Positions 8,056 to 15,485 of a DNA stretch of 64,000 nucleotides are shown here, in pieces. The position numbers were made by a program, and so were the translations under genes. Position 1 is the stretch's first letter; every line of letters starts with the position of its first letter. The stretch is from the NCBI RefSeq assembly GCF_022354825.1, contig NZ_CP031168.1:3969501-4033500 (forward strand), in the 5' to 3' direction. The DNA comes from Paenibacillus sp. H1-7 (lineage in GTDB: Bacteria > Bacillota > Bacilli > Paenibacillales > NBRC-103111). Below the pieces are notes generated by a model. The model was not told the DNA's origin. It made no database searches and saw only the letters and a list, made by a program, of their open reading frames with translations.

Positions 8056-8841
8056 TCAGCTTGACGGCTTCTTCATTTTGTGATTCATGTAATGCAGCAC
8101 GAATCCGCCGTCCAACCGAATATCCGCACCGTTGATGAAGCGGGATTCATCCGTTGCCAGGAAGAGCGCACAGTTCGCTATATCATCCGGTGTTCCTAAT
8201 TCTGCGCGGGGCACTTTGTACGTATAATCTTCATACAGGGTAGACAAACCGCTCTTGAACGTTTCGTTATCTCCTGCAACCGGACCGACCTCTATCGTAT
8301 TGACATTGATGTTGTAACGGCCGAGCTCGAGCGCCGCTTCCCGGGCCAGCATCTTCAGTGAGCTTCGGGAAACGCTGTACACAAAGGAGGAGCCGGTCGG
8401 TTTCTCGGCATGAATGGAGCTGATATACACGATTTTGCCGCTTTGTTTGGCGTACATTTGCTTTCCGACGGCTTGAGTGCACAGGAACGCGGATTTGGCA
8501 TTATAATTCATGACATTCGTAAACGTGTCTTCGTCGCATGCTTCGACACTGGCTGGCAGGACCTTGTTATTGTTATGAATAAGAACATCTACGGTTCCGA
8601 TCTTCCGCTCTGCTTCAGCTAACACGGAAGCGACTTCGGAGCCTCGCCAAAGGTCAGCCGTAACGACCATCGCTTTGGCTTGAACGGATTCACAGTAAGC
8701 CAGCTCCGATGCAATGGCACTGCCATCCGACAGGCTGTTTAAAATAAAATGAGCACCCTCATCCGCAAAACGGCGGATCATTGCCGAGCCTGTCGGGCTG
8801 TCCGCATCCGTAACAAAAACGATCTTTTGCTGCAATCTCAA
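8056..8841 (-). CDS. SDR-family protein with altered active-site motifs
   Basis: Short-chain dehydrogenase-like protein, 261 aa and first gene of the leftward operon. The Rossmann fold is recognisable and the C-terminal half (FINGADIRLDGGF) is typical. The glycine motif, however, reads TDADSPTGSA instead of TGxxxGIG. The NNAG motif reads NNNK, and the catalytic Tyr-x-x-x-Lys reads YSVSR, with Arg for Lys. The serine region (ISSIHAEKP) is kept. It may be catalytically weak, use another cofactor geometry, or act with its intact neighbour. The start is TTG at 8841, with AAAGGAGG 7 nt upstream. Upstream in-frame codons as far as 8892 lack a ribosome binding site. Confidence 0.85.
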   Translation of the reverse strand: MRLQQKIVFVTDADSPTGSAMIRRFADEGAHFILNSLSDGSAIASELAYCESVQAKAMVVTADLWRGSEVASVLAEAERKIGTVDVLIHNNNKVLPASVEACDEDTFTNVMNYNAKSAFLCTQAVGKQMYAKQSGKIVYISSIHAEKPTGSSFVYSVSRSSLKMLAREAALELGRYNINVNTIEVGPVAGDNETFKSGLSTLYEDYTYKVPRAELGTPDDIANCALFLATDESRFINGADIRLDGGFVLHYMNHKMKKPSS

Positions 8842-8927
8842 TGCAGTTCCTCCTTTCCTCAATAGGTAATTAACGTAAACTAAGGCACACACTCATCATA
8901 CCGAGGAAGCTGGAACGGATTCGATGC

Positions 8928-9003
8928 CGTAAATTTATGATTTTGTTTAATTTTTTTAGCAACCGCTCTATCTCCCCAAAAAAACGAACAAAATCATAAA
9001 AAT
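8928..9003. promoter_or_regulatory. Divergent operator-like inverted repeat between the SDR operon and the MFS gene
   Basis: TTTATGATTTTGTT (8934-8947) and AACAAAATCATAAA (8987-9000) are a perfect 14-bp inverted repeat with a 39-nt spacer. Each arm is a copy of the motif AAACAAAWTCATAAA and points toward one of the divergent genes, about 90 and 115 nt before their starts. The minus-strand copy matches the copy before the ABC importer at about 17 of 19 positions. Confidence 0.6.
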
Positions 9004-9118
9004 GCCGCCTATGCGCGGTATCGGGATACGGGTAGTTTGTAATCAGGAGATGGGGGATGACCCAAAATAGAGGTCTGTGCTGAAGAGGCATAGAGAAAAA
9101 GGGAGTAGGGAGACAATC

Positions 9119-10300
9119 ATGGTTCGAATGAGCTTGTTTATGTATTTTCTGTTTTCCACTTATAGCATAATGGGATTTTTTCTGCCTCCGTATCTCCAAA
9201 GCAATGGCCTCGATTCCGGTCAAATCGGCAATCTTCTGGCCGTAGGCTCATTGGTGGCCATGATAGCCCAGCCTGCCTGGGGATTTATCAGCGATAAGCA
9301 CAAAACCGTCAAGCCGATCCTGCTCGTGCTGCTTATCTGCGCTTTCTCGGTGAGCTTAGGATTTTTTTCGGCGACATCGTTTTTCGCCATCCTATTTTTT
9401 TATGCGCTGTTTTCCTGTTTTCACAGTGCAACCGGACCGCTGGCCGAAACGCTGTGTATTGCCTATGCGAGCCAACACCAAAAAAGCTTCGGGCAAATAC
9501 GGCTGTGGGGAGAAGTAGGGGTGGGAATGTCCTCGCTTCTTCTGGGCATCGTTATTGACCGCATCGGGATTCACCATCTAGGCGGTATCTATGCGTTGGC
9601 CGTGTGCGTAGCGGGTGCGGCTACTCTTTTGCTGCCAAACTCGAAGTCCGCTGCGTCCGCGGTGAACTTGTCGAACCTGGGGAAATTGTTCGTTAAACCC
9701 AAGCTATTATGGTTTCTGCTTCTTGTGCTAATGGTCGGAATCCCTCACCGGATGAACGATAGTATGCTAGCTATTTATCTTCACCGTTTGGGAGCGACGG
9801 ATACGCAGCTTGGGATGGCTTGGCTTGTGGCTACGTTCAGTACGGTCCCCGTGTTTATGTTTATAAGTAAAATCATGAGAAAATGGAACGAATTAGGCAT
9901 TCTAGTCATTGCCGCATTCGCGTATTCGCTCCGATGGATGATATACAGCTTTGCGGAGAGCCCTGGGGTTCTGATAGCCGCCCAGCTGCTGCACAGCTTG
10001 ACGTTCCCGTTATTCCTCGTATCCTCGATCCAATATTTGTCCAGTATCGTGCCTGCCGAGCTTAGAGCTTCCGGTCAAGCGGCCTTTGCCGTTACGTTCG
10101 GCGGTCTTGGGGGAATCATCGGCAGCTCAACAGGAGGATATGCCATGGCTCAGCTTGGACCTCAGCCGACTTATTTGGCCGGCAGCTTGCTCGCACTAGC
10201 TGGAGCTGCCGCCATCATAGCAACCTATAAGTTTGGTCAACGCAATAGCCGCCGGGGTCAGAGCGCAGTGATCAAGCCAGCGGATAACGAATCACTATAG
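9119..10300 (+). CDS. MFS transporter (sugar / phenylpropionate-permease-like)
   Basis: Twelve-helix major facilitator protein, 393 aa, of the MFS_1-like group that includes nucleoside/H+ symporters and HcaT-type permeases. The A-motif-like loop after helix 2 reads WGFISDKHKTVKP. The ATG at 9119 is chosen because GGGAGTAGGGAG lies just upstream; an earlier in-frame start at 9077 has none. It is transcribed divergently from the SDR operon across the inverted operator-like repeat and lies upstream of the mannonate dehydratase. It therefore probably moves a monomeric sugar acid. It is a distant paralogue of the MFS protein at 18876. Confidence 0.87.
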   Translation: MVRMSLFMYFLFSTYSIMGFFLPPYLQSNGLDSGQIGNLLAVGSLVAMIAQPAWGFISDKHKTVKPILLVLLICAFSVSLGFFSATSFFAILFFYALFSCFHSATGPLAETLCIAYASQHQKSFGQIRLWGEVGVGMSSLLLGIVIDRIGIHHLGGIYALAVCVAGAATLLLPNSKSAASAVNLSNLGKLFVKPKLLWFLLLVLMVGIPHRMNDSMLAIYLHRLGATDTQLGMAWLVATFSTVPVFMFISKIMRKWNELGILVIAAFAYSLRWMIYSFAESPGVLIAAQLLHSLTFPLFLVSSIQYLSSIVPAELRASGQAAFAVTFGGLGGIIGSSTGGYAMAQLGPQPTYLAGSLLALAGAAAIIATYKFGQRNSRRGQSAVIKPADNESL

Positions 10301-10310
10301 GAAAGCATTG

Positions 10311-10375
10311 TAAAAAATCAAACGATATCCGTAAAAATGTCACATGTACAGCGGCTCATCCGTTTGTTATTTTTA
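10311..10375 (+). promoter_or_regulatory. Weaker copy of the locus operator motif
   Basis: TAAAAAATCAAACG (10311-10324) shares 12 identical bases with the region before the ABC importer. It faces an imperfect inverted copy, CGTTTGTTATTTTTA, at 10361-10375. It lies 40-100 nt upstream of the mannonate dehydratase start. Confidence 0.35.
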
Positions 10376-10414
10376 CCACATAAGAAAAAATAACAGAACC
10401 GGAGGAGATTCGTC

Positions 10415-11374
10415 ATGAAGTTGGCGGAAATGCTGGGAACTCACAAGTCGCGATTGTGGACGTTATCGAAGCAAATGGGTGTTAATTACGCAGTAGCCGG
10501 TCTTCCTAAGGAAGAAAATGGATATAAGCCGTGGGATTTCATGAATCTTCTGCATATGAAGCAGCGATTTGAGAACTTCGGCATCGAGGTGGAAGTTATT
10601 GAATCGCGTCCTCCTGCCAACAAAATTAAACTGGGGTTGCCGGGCCGCGACGAAGAAATAGCGGTCATCCAGCAGCTGATCCGCAACATGGGCAAAGTCG
10701 GCATCCCCGTCTGGTGTTATGACTTTATGGCTGAATTCAACTGGTTCCGAACGTCAACGACGAAGCTGACCCGGGGCGGGGCGCTTGTATCAAGCTATAA
10801 TCACTCCTTGATGAAGGATGCGCCCTTTACGGAAAATGCGCCGATCAGTGAGGAGCAGCTGTGGGAAAATTTACAATATTACCTGGAAGCCATCGTACCG
10901 GTAGCGGAGGAAGCGAAGGTGAAGCTTGCGCTTCACCCAGACGACCCCCCGATCTCTCCTATCCGCGGCGTATCCCGCATACTTACCAGTGCCGATGCGC
11001 TGCAGCGTGCCATCGATCTTGTGCCAAGCGAGTATAGCGGCATCACCTTATGCCAAGGCACGCTGGCCGCTGCGGGTGACGATATCCCAGCAACAATACG
11101 CCGGTTTGCAAAGCAGAACAAGCTGTTCTTCGTTCATTTCCGGGATGTGCGGGGCACGGCCGAATTATTCGAAGAGACGTTTCACGACGACGGCAAAACC
11201 GATATGTACGAAGCTATGGTTGCTTATGCCGAATGCGGCTTCAACGGACCCGCGCGTCCGGATCATGTGCCGACGATGGACGGGGAGAGCAATGAGAATC
11301 CTGGATACGAGACGCTGGGCCGCCTGTTTGGAGTAGGTTACATCAAAGGTTTGATGGAAGCGGCTTATCGGTAA
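10415..11374 (+). CDS. Mannonate dehydratase (UxuA family)
   Basis: Cytoplasmic TIM-barrel enzyme that converts D-mannonate to 2-keto-3-deoxygluconate in hexuronate breakdown, 319 aa. The metal and active-site segments are present: LHPDDPP (about 173-179), C213 in LCQGT, HFRDVRG (241-247) and RPDHVP with H284. It is shorter than most UxuA proteins (350-390 aa), so substrate preference may differ. CGGAGGAG precedes the ATG. It is monocistronic, with its own promoter region carrying the weaker operator copy and a terminator behind it. Together with the RraA-type protein, the SDRs and the enolase-type dehydratase it marks this region as a sugar-acid catabolic locus. Confidence 0.9.
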   Translation: MKLAEMLGTHKSRLWTLSKQMGVNYAVAGLPKEENGYKPWDFMNLLHMKQRFENFGIEVEVIESRPPANKIKLGLPGRDEEIAVIQQLIRNMGKVGIPVWCYDFMAEFNWFRTSTTKLTRGGALVSSYNHSLMKDAPFTENAPISEEQLWENLQYYLEAIVPVAEEAKVKLALHPDDPPISPIRGVSRILTSADALQRAIDLVPSEYSGITLCQGTLAAAGDDIPATIRRFAKQNKLFFVHFRDVRGTAELFEETFHDDGKTDMYEAMVAYAECGFNGPARPDHVPTMDGESNENPGYETLGRLFGVGYIKGLMEAAYR

Positions 11375-11392
11375 ACAATGCGAAAGAAGGGA

Positions 11393-11447
11393 AAGTCCAC
11401 CTGGTTTGCGGTGCGTTATCACTGCGAATCGAGGCGGATTTTTTTTG
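11393..11447 (+). terminator. Terminator of the mannonate dehydratase gene
   Basis: A long imperfect hairpin pairs AGTCCACCT with AGGCGGATT. An inner TTGCGGTG/CACTGCGAA helix and TTTTTTTT complete it. Confidence 0.65.
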
Positions 11448-11462
11448 ATGCCCATTCATCAG

Positions 11463-11519
11463 ATCTTAATGAAATCTTCATCGAATCTTCATGCAGCTGC
11501 CATGGGAGAATGGTATGAT
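11463..11519 (+). promoter_or_regulatory. Three 11-bp-spaced repeats and -10 box upstream of dps
   Basis: ATCTTAAT (11463), ATCTTCAT (11474) and ATCTTCAT (11485) repeat exactly every 11 bp. A -10-like TATGAT follows at 11514-11519 without a good -35. This is the architecture of promoters activated by an OmpR/PhoB-type response regulator. Confidence 0.5.
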
Positions 11520-11571
11520 TTGTCTATCAAATTTAGATTTAGTTTAAATATAAAATAAGAGGTGAATGACA

Positions 11572-12015
11572 ATGACTCAAACTCAACCATTGGTAACGGC
11601 ACTGAACAAACAAATCGCGAACTGGACTGTCCTGTACATCAAATTGCACAACTATCATTGGTATGTAAAAGGAAATCAATTTTTCACGCTGCATCTGAAA
11701 TTTGAAGAGCTGTACAATGAAGCCGCCCTTCATATCGACAACTTGGCTGAGCGGGTGTTGACACTAAGAGGTCTGCCAGTTGCGACGATGAAGCAAGCGC
11801 TGCAGATCGCTTCTATCGAGGAAGCGGTTGGAAACGAGGATGCGAACGCCATGGTTTCTGCGACCGTCAAAGATTTCGAGCAGGTGCTGGCTGAGCTGAA
11901 GGAAGGCATGGAGCTGGCGGAACAAGAAGGCGACCAGACAACAGGCGACATGTTCCTAGCGATATACTCGTCGTTGGAGAAGCATACGTGGATGCTGTCG
12001 GCTTTCTTGGGCTAA
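11572..12015 (+). CDS. dps: Dps-family DNA-protecting ferritin
   Basis: Mini-ferritin of the Dps family, 147 aa, which oxidises and stores iron with peroxide and shields DNA in starvation or oxidative stress. The ferroxidase ligands are visible: H29 in NYHWYVKG, H41, and D56 and E60 in HIDNLAER. The length is normal for the family. The second ATG (11572) is preferred because GAGGTG ends 7 nt upstream; the first, at 11566, is only 1 nt from it. It is monocistronic with a strong terminator. The repeats upstream suggest control by a two-component regulator. Confidence 0.95.
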   Translation: MTQTQPLVTALNKQIANWTVLYIKLHNYHWYVKGNQFFTLHLKFEELYNEAALHIDNLAERVLTLRGLPVATMKQALQIASIEEAVGNEDANAMVSATVKDFEQVLAELKEGMELAEQEGDQTTGDMFLAIYSSLEKHTWMLSAFLG

Positions 12016-12055
12016 GCTTAAAACAAGAGCTTACGACCATCAGGAAACGCATACG

Positions 12056-12089
12056 AACCCTTGGCTTATGAAGCCGAGGGTTTGTTTTT
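12056..12089 (+). terminator. Terminator of dps
   Basis: AACCCttGGCTT, loop ATG, AAGCCgaGGGTT, then TTGTTTTTG. Confidence 0.8.
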
Positions 12090-12197
12090 GTTGTGGTATA
12101 GGGGAGAGCTGAGGAGGCAGACTTGGCCGTTTGCTCTATGCGAACGATTGTTCTATAATAGAAACGTCTAAAGCCTCATACGATGAAAGGAGTATGC

Positions 12198-12668
12198 ATG
12201 ATGTCAATCCTGAATCAAAATCCCATGGTTAAGGTAGAAATGCTGATTAGAAGACCGGTGGAAGAGGTATTTCGGGCTTTTATCGATCCCGCGATTACGA
12301 CCAAGTTTTGGTTCACCAAAAGCAGCGGCAGATTGGAAGCGGGTAAACGTGTCCGGTGGGAATGGGAAATGTATGGTGCTGCTGCCGATGTGAATGTTTT
12401 GGAAGTGGAAGAGAATAAGCGAATTGTCATCGATTGGGGGACTACTGTCGAGTGGACCTTTACTCCGAGAGGGGAGAACGAAACGTTCGTTACAATCATC
12501 AACACCGGGTTTGAAGGTGACGTGGATGACGTCTTAAAGCAAGCTACAGATTCAACGGAAGGCTTCACGATTGTGTTATGCGGGCTGAAGGCTCTGTTGG
12601 AGCACAACGTCGTCTTGAATCTTGTTGCGGATAAGGCTCCTGAGGCTCACGTTGACTCACGCGGATAA
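12198..12668 (+). CDS. SRPBCC (AHSA1-type) domain protein
   Basis: Small cytoplasmic protein, 156 aa, with the START/Bet v1-like fold of the AHSA1 group. It shows the typical N-terminal strand and helix (VEMLIRRPVEEVFRAFIDP), then TTKFWFTKSSG, the central strands, and a C-terminal helix around STEGFTIVLCGLKALLEH. Members bind hydrophobic ligands; many are uncharacterised. AAAGGAG precedes a pair of ATGs at 12198 and 12201; either is plausible. It stands alone between two terminators. No particular ligand is indicated. Confidence 0.85.
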   Translation: MMSILNQNPMVKVEMLIRRPVEEVFRAFIDPAITTKFWFTKSSGRLEAGKRVRWEWEMYGAAADVNVLEVEENKRIVIDWGTTVEWTFTPRGENETFVTIINTGFEGDVDDVLKQATDSTEGFTIVLCGLKALLEHNVVLNLVADKAPEAHVDSRG

Positions 12669-12764
12669 AAAAGATTCGATTCATCTGGCAGGAGTACAAG
12701 GATCGATATCGAATACATCTGGATGGCTAATACTTCGAATTTGACAGATTTTTCTTGACTTCCG

Positions 12765-12803
12765 AAAACGCCCACACTACAATCTGTAGTGTGGGCGTTT
12801 TGC
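12765..12803 (+). terminator. Strong bidirectional terminator
   Basis: AAAACGCCCACACTACA (12765-12781), loop ATC, TGTAGTGTGGGCGTTTT (12785-12801). The 17-bp stem is perfect. Confidence 0.92.
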
Positions 12804-12911
12804 TCATTTTTGTCAATATTGCATAGTTGAGTGGAGGGGGATAATTGGCGAGCAGAATCCAAATTCGTATGATTCAAAGTACATAAACACTAACTTTAGG
12901 AGGTTACCTTG

Positions 12912-13322
12912 ATGGTAAAAGTTCGTTCTGTTGCTGTGGCAGCGATTCTGTCTACTGCTCTAATCTTGTCGGCCTGCGGAGCCAAAACATCCAATGAAGC
13001 AAGCAAGCCTAATCCTACTCCTGCTGCAACCGCTACTCCGTCCCCATCCCCGTCTCCATCGGCTACACCAACGCCTACGCCTGCAGCTACGGCTATCAAT
13101 GCCGAGGCTATCGTGAAGCAAAACTGCATCGCCTGTCATGGCGATACGCTGGATGGCAAAGGAAGCGAGAAGAAGAACCTGCAGAAGATCGGCGCAAGAA
13201 TGAATAAAGATCAAATCGCCAAACAAATTGCCGATGGCGGCGGCGGTATGCCTGGAATGAAAAGCAAGCTGAAAGAAGAAGAAATCGCAGCTGTAGCTGC
13301 ATGGCTTGAAGCTAAGAAATAG
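12912..13322 (+). CDS. c-type cytochrome lipoprotein
   Basis: Membrane-anchored small cytochrome c, 136 aa, that carries electrons outside the cytoplasmic membrane. The lipobox LSAC places the lipidated Cys at residue 22. A Pro/Thr/Ser-rich linker (about 31-61) separates the anchor from the haem domain. The haem motif CIACH is at 72-76, and a methionine in GGGGMPGM is a likely axial ligand. It resembles cytochrome c-550/c-551 of Bacillus. AGGAGG lies 8 nt before the ATG at 12912. It is monocistronic with its own terminator. Confidence 0.92.
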   Translation: MVKVRSVAVAAILSTALILSACGAKTSNEASKPNPTPAATATPSPSPSPSATPTPTPAATAINAEAIVKQNCIACHGDTLDGKGSEKKNLQKIGARMNKDQIAKQIADGGGGMPGMKSKLKEEEIAAVAAWLEAKK

Positions 13323-13332
13323 AAATACGAAG

Positions 13333-13367
13333 ACGACCCCATTGCAGAAATGGAGTCGTTTTTTTTA
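13333..13367 (+). terminator. Terminator of the cytochrome gene
   Basis: ACGACCCCATT (13333-13343) pairs with AATGGAGTCGT (13349-13359) with one mismatch, followed by a run of T. Confidence 0.82.
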
Positions 13368-13464
13368 CGTATATAGAATTTATAATCGGAGCTCCTCGCA
13401 AAGTATCTGATTGACTTCGAAGCCAAAGCTCCACTTTGTGGGGTTATTTTAGCGGGGACAGGTG

Positions 13465-14154
13465 TTATCCTGCCATGTTATTGATGGAATCCTTCGGGCT
13501 GAAGACGGAGATATGGTCTACTTTGCCGCTGGATTCAGGGATGATAAACTTCAGTTCAAACTGCTCGCCGGCTTTGTAAACATAGATGGTTTCGGTTTTG
13601 TTAGGAATCGTATCGGAAGGGTTGCCCAGAACCGATTTGATCTCAGACAGCGATAACGAGTGAAGCTTGGCGTCGTAGGACCGCACATCGAAGATTTTGC
13701 TGCCTTTATTGAAGCCGAATGCCGCTTTATGATTATCGTAAGTTGAGTAGATTCCTTTGCCTGCGGACTCGGTGGTGTCTGCTTTTCCCCAGCTTTTCTC
13801 CACGTCGTCAATCAGGCTTGTATGCGCTGCAAAATCACTTCCCGGCACCTTGCCCTTCTTGGCTTGCTCCATGATTTGTTTCACGTAAGCGAGCGCCTCA
13901 TCCTGTTGCGAGGGGCCTTTCGGCGGAGCAGTTGCACCGTTGTTCCCTGTGGAGGAAGTCGGCGGCGGTGTCGGAACCGGTGTGGGCGAAGTGCTGGGCG
14001 TAGGCGTAGGAGTCGGTGTAGGTGTCGGCGCCGGAGTAGCGTCCTGTTTAGGTGGAGCCGCACTCTCTCCTGAAGCGCTGCATGCAGTTAGAGATAAGGC
14101 AAGTATAGCTGCAAAGGCGGAAAGTACAATATGTTTCTTGGTGAAACCCATCAT
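13465..14154 (-). CDS. DUF4309 (YjgB-like) lipoprotein
   Basis: Exported lipoprotein, 229 aa. A signal peptide ends in the lipobox LTAC. A low-complexity Thr-Pro linker follows (about residues 40-75), then a globular domain like B. subtilis YjgB (DUF4309). That domain contains SWGKADTTESAGKGIYSTYD and a C-terminal segment KLHSLSLSEIKSVLG. The function of the family is not known; a cell-surface role is likely. The ATG at 14154 is chosen because GGAG lies 8 nt upstream. An in-frame GTG at 14163 overlaps that site. Confidence 0.8.
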   Translation of the reverse strand: MMGFTKKHIVLSAFAAILALSLTACSASGESAAPPKQDATPAPTPTPTPTPTPSTSPTPVPTPPPTSSTGNNGATAPPKGPSQQDEALAYVKQIMEQAKKGKVPGSDFAAHTSLIDDVEKSWGKADTTESAGKGIYSTYDNHKAAFGFNKGSKIFDVRSYDAKLHSLSLSEIKSVLGNPSDTIPNKTETIYVYKAGEQFELKFIIPESSGKVDHISVFSPKDSINNMAG

Positions 14155-14321
14155 GATGTTCACTCCATTCCTTGATCTGTTGATCTCTGTTTAACCTTTA
14201 GACGAAGCTTTTGAAGAAAAGGTTGCCGCCAATTTGTCGAGGATCCAGTCGAGCGTGTCTAAACGGAAGGGTCGTTGCCCATAATAATACGTATTACCGG
14301 TGAAGTCAGGAGGATGTTACA

Positions 14322-14576
14322 TTGCTATCCGTACATTGGAGAATGGCTGAGCTTTGGACGCTACAGAAAACAAGAGGGCTGACGGAAGACGAGCAATCCG
14401 AATTGTCGGCATGCCTTCATTACAATGCCATTTATGCGCGAAAATTAGCCGGACTGTATAACCTCTCGCTCGCGGCGTCCATGACGAACGATACCGATTG
14501 GCAGCACGAAATATGCGCACAAATCGAAAAGCTGGAGAATCAGGGAGGCTCGTCGCCTCAACTGAAAAATGGATAA
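14322..14576 (+). CDS. Small conserved-looking protein of unknown function
   Basis: 84-aa soluble, mainly helical protein (HWRMAELWTLQKTRGLTEDEQSEL at the N-terminus, written here only as its character). The pattern resembles small uncharacterised proteins common in Paenibacillus. The start is TTG at 14322, with AGGAGG 8 nt upstream, which makes translation convincing. It lies alone ahead of a terminator. No domain with a known role is recognised. Confidence 0.7.
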   Translation: MLSVHWRMAELWTLQKTRGLTEDEQSELSACLHYNAIYARKLAGLYNLSLAASMTNDTDWQHEICAQIEKLENQGGSSPQLKNG

Positions 14577-14610
14577 AAAGCCGATTCGGTAAACGAATCT
14601 GGATGGAAGG

Positions 14611-14631
14611 GGCTGCGGAAGCAGCCTTTTT
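14611..14631 (+). terminator. Terminator after the 84-aa gene
   Basis: GGCTGC (14611-14616), loop GGAA, GCAGCC (14621-14626), then TTTTT. Confidence 0.85.
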
Positions 14632-14757
14632 GCGCTGACAAAAACGTGATAAAAAAGGATTTTCCCAAGTAATTGGCGAATGTTACCAATGAATGGGATT
14701 TTGCTCCGTTGGGGTAGGATTCCAATGAAAGGATGCTAGTAAACGAGGTGGGTTGAT

Positions 14758-15030
14758 GTGAAAAGAACGGTTATTCAAGCAGCGGTCTTTGGCGTCTGCG
14801 TTCTTGTGATGTATTATGCGGTTCAGATAGGGACCGGCATGTATTTGACGATGACTTATGTGCCTGATGTCATCAAGCAATATGAAACTGCTGGGCAGCT
14901 GCAAAGCCAAGTTTCGTTCGGGTATATGTCCGGATCTTTAAACGGTATGTGGGAGCTCGTGCTGCTGTTCATCGCCGGAATGGCTTTGTTCACCATGGGC
15001 AAGCTTGTGTACATGAAGCTGAGAAAATAA
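14758..15030 (+). CDS. Small membrane protein, two helices
   Basis: 90-aa protein with an N-terminal membrane helix (about 5-27) and a second helix (about 62-82) ending in KLRK. An exposed loop between them contains QLQSQVSFGYMSG. It starts with GTG at 14758 behind GAGGTGGG. No family is recognised. Topology suggests a small integral membrane protein; no function can be assigned. Confidence 0.65.
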   Translation: MKRTVIQAAVFGVCVLVMYYAVQIGTGMYLTMTYVPDVIKQYETAGQLQSQVSFGYMSGSLNGMWELVLLFIAGMALFTMGKLVYMKLRK

Positions 15031-15089
15031 TACAACTTTGTTAGGCCTTTGACTGAGCCGCGAACAGAAAGCTTTAAGCTGAAAGCGGG

Positions 15090-15120
15090 AAAAAAAGCGC
15101 AAGTCTTTACGACTTACGCT
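15090..15120 (-). terminator. Terminator overlapping the end of a leftward gene
   Basis: On the minus strand AGCGTAAGTC (15120-15111), loop GTAAA, GACTTGCGCT (15105-15096), then TTTTTT. The stop codon TAA (15109-15107) sits inside the loop, so the ascending arm encodes the last residues of the protein. Confidence 0.8.
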
Positions 15121-15421
15121 CGGTTGCCTTTCTTTTCGCAATTTCCTCGGTAACGACAAAGGCTAAATCCTCATTTCCGAATAAGGACAACACATTCAGA
15201 ATCATTTCGTCCGCAATTTCGCCCGCTTCATCCTTCGGAACCGTCAATTCAATGGCTTGCTGCAATGCCGGGTTCTCAGCCTGATCCGGGTGTGCGCGCA
15301 AATATATTGCGGCAGGATCCAGATCGTTATTAATGCACCATTGGGCGAAGACAAGAATCATCATTTGCTCTTCCTGCCGGTAGTTTTGTATGATTTGCTC
15401 TTCTATCTCTTTACGGTTCAT
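15107..15421 (-). CDS. Small acidic protein of unknown function
   Basis: 104-aa soluble, helical, acidic protein. It starts at ATG 15421, with AGAAGGAG 8-9 nt upstream. A segment FAQWCINNDLDPAAIYLRAHP is followed by a conserved-looking acidic helix (DEAGEIADEMILNVL). I do not recognise the family. The good ribosome binding site, typical codon use and an own terminator support it as a real gene. The terminator stem overlaps its last codons. Confidence 0.7.
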   Translation of the reverse strand: MNRKEIEEQIIQNYRQEEQMMILVFAQWCINNDLDPAAIYLRAHPDQAENPALQQAIELTVPKDEAGEIADEMILNVLSLFGNEDLAFVVTEEIAKRKATERKS

Positions 15422-15485
15422 TGATAAATCTCCTTCTGGGCTGTAATATAGGTTTCATTATAACGAAAGTTCAGGTGGAATCACA

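Noticed and set aside
12765-12801. Perfect 17-bp palindrome, considered as a transposon end or attachment site
   Set aside because: A three-base loop and an adjoining T run make it an intrinsic terminator; no transposase or target duplication is nearby.
13940-14194. Repetitive GTCGG/GGTGTAGG tract that could look like a tandem repeat or CRISPR
   Set aside because: It encodes the Thr-Pro linker of the DUF4309-like lipoprotein; the units are short and in frame, with no spacers.
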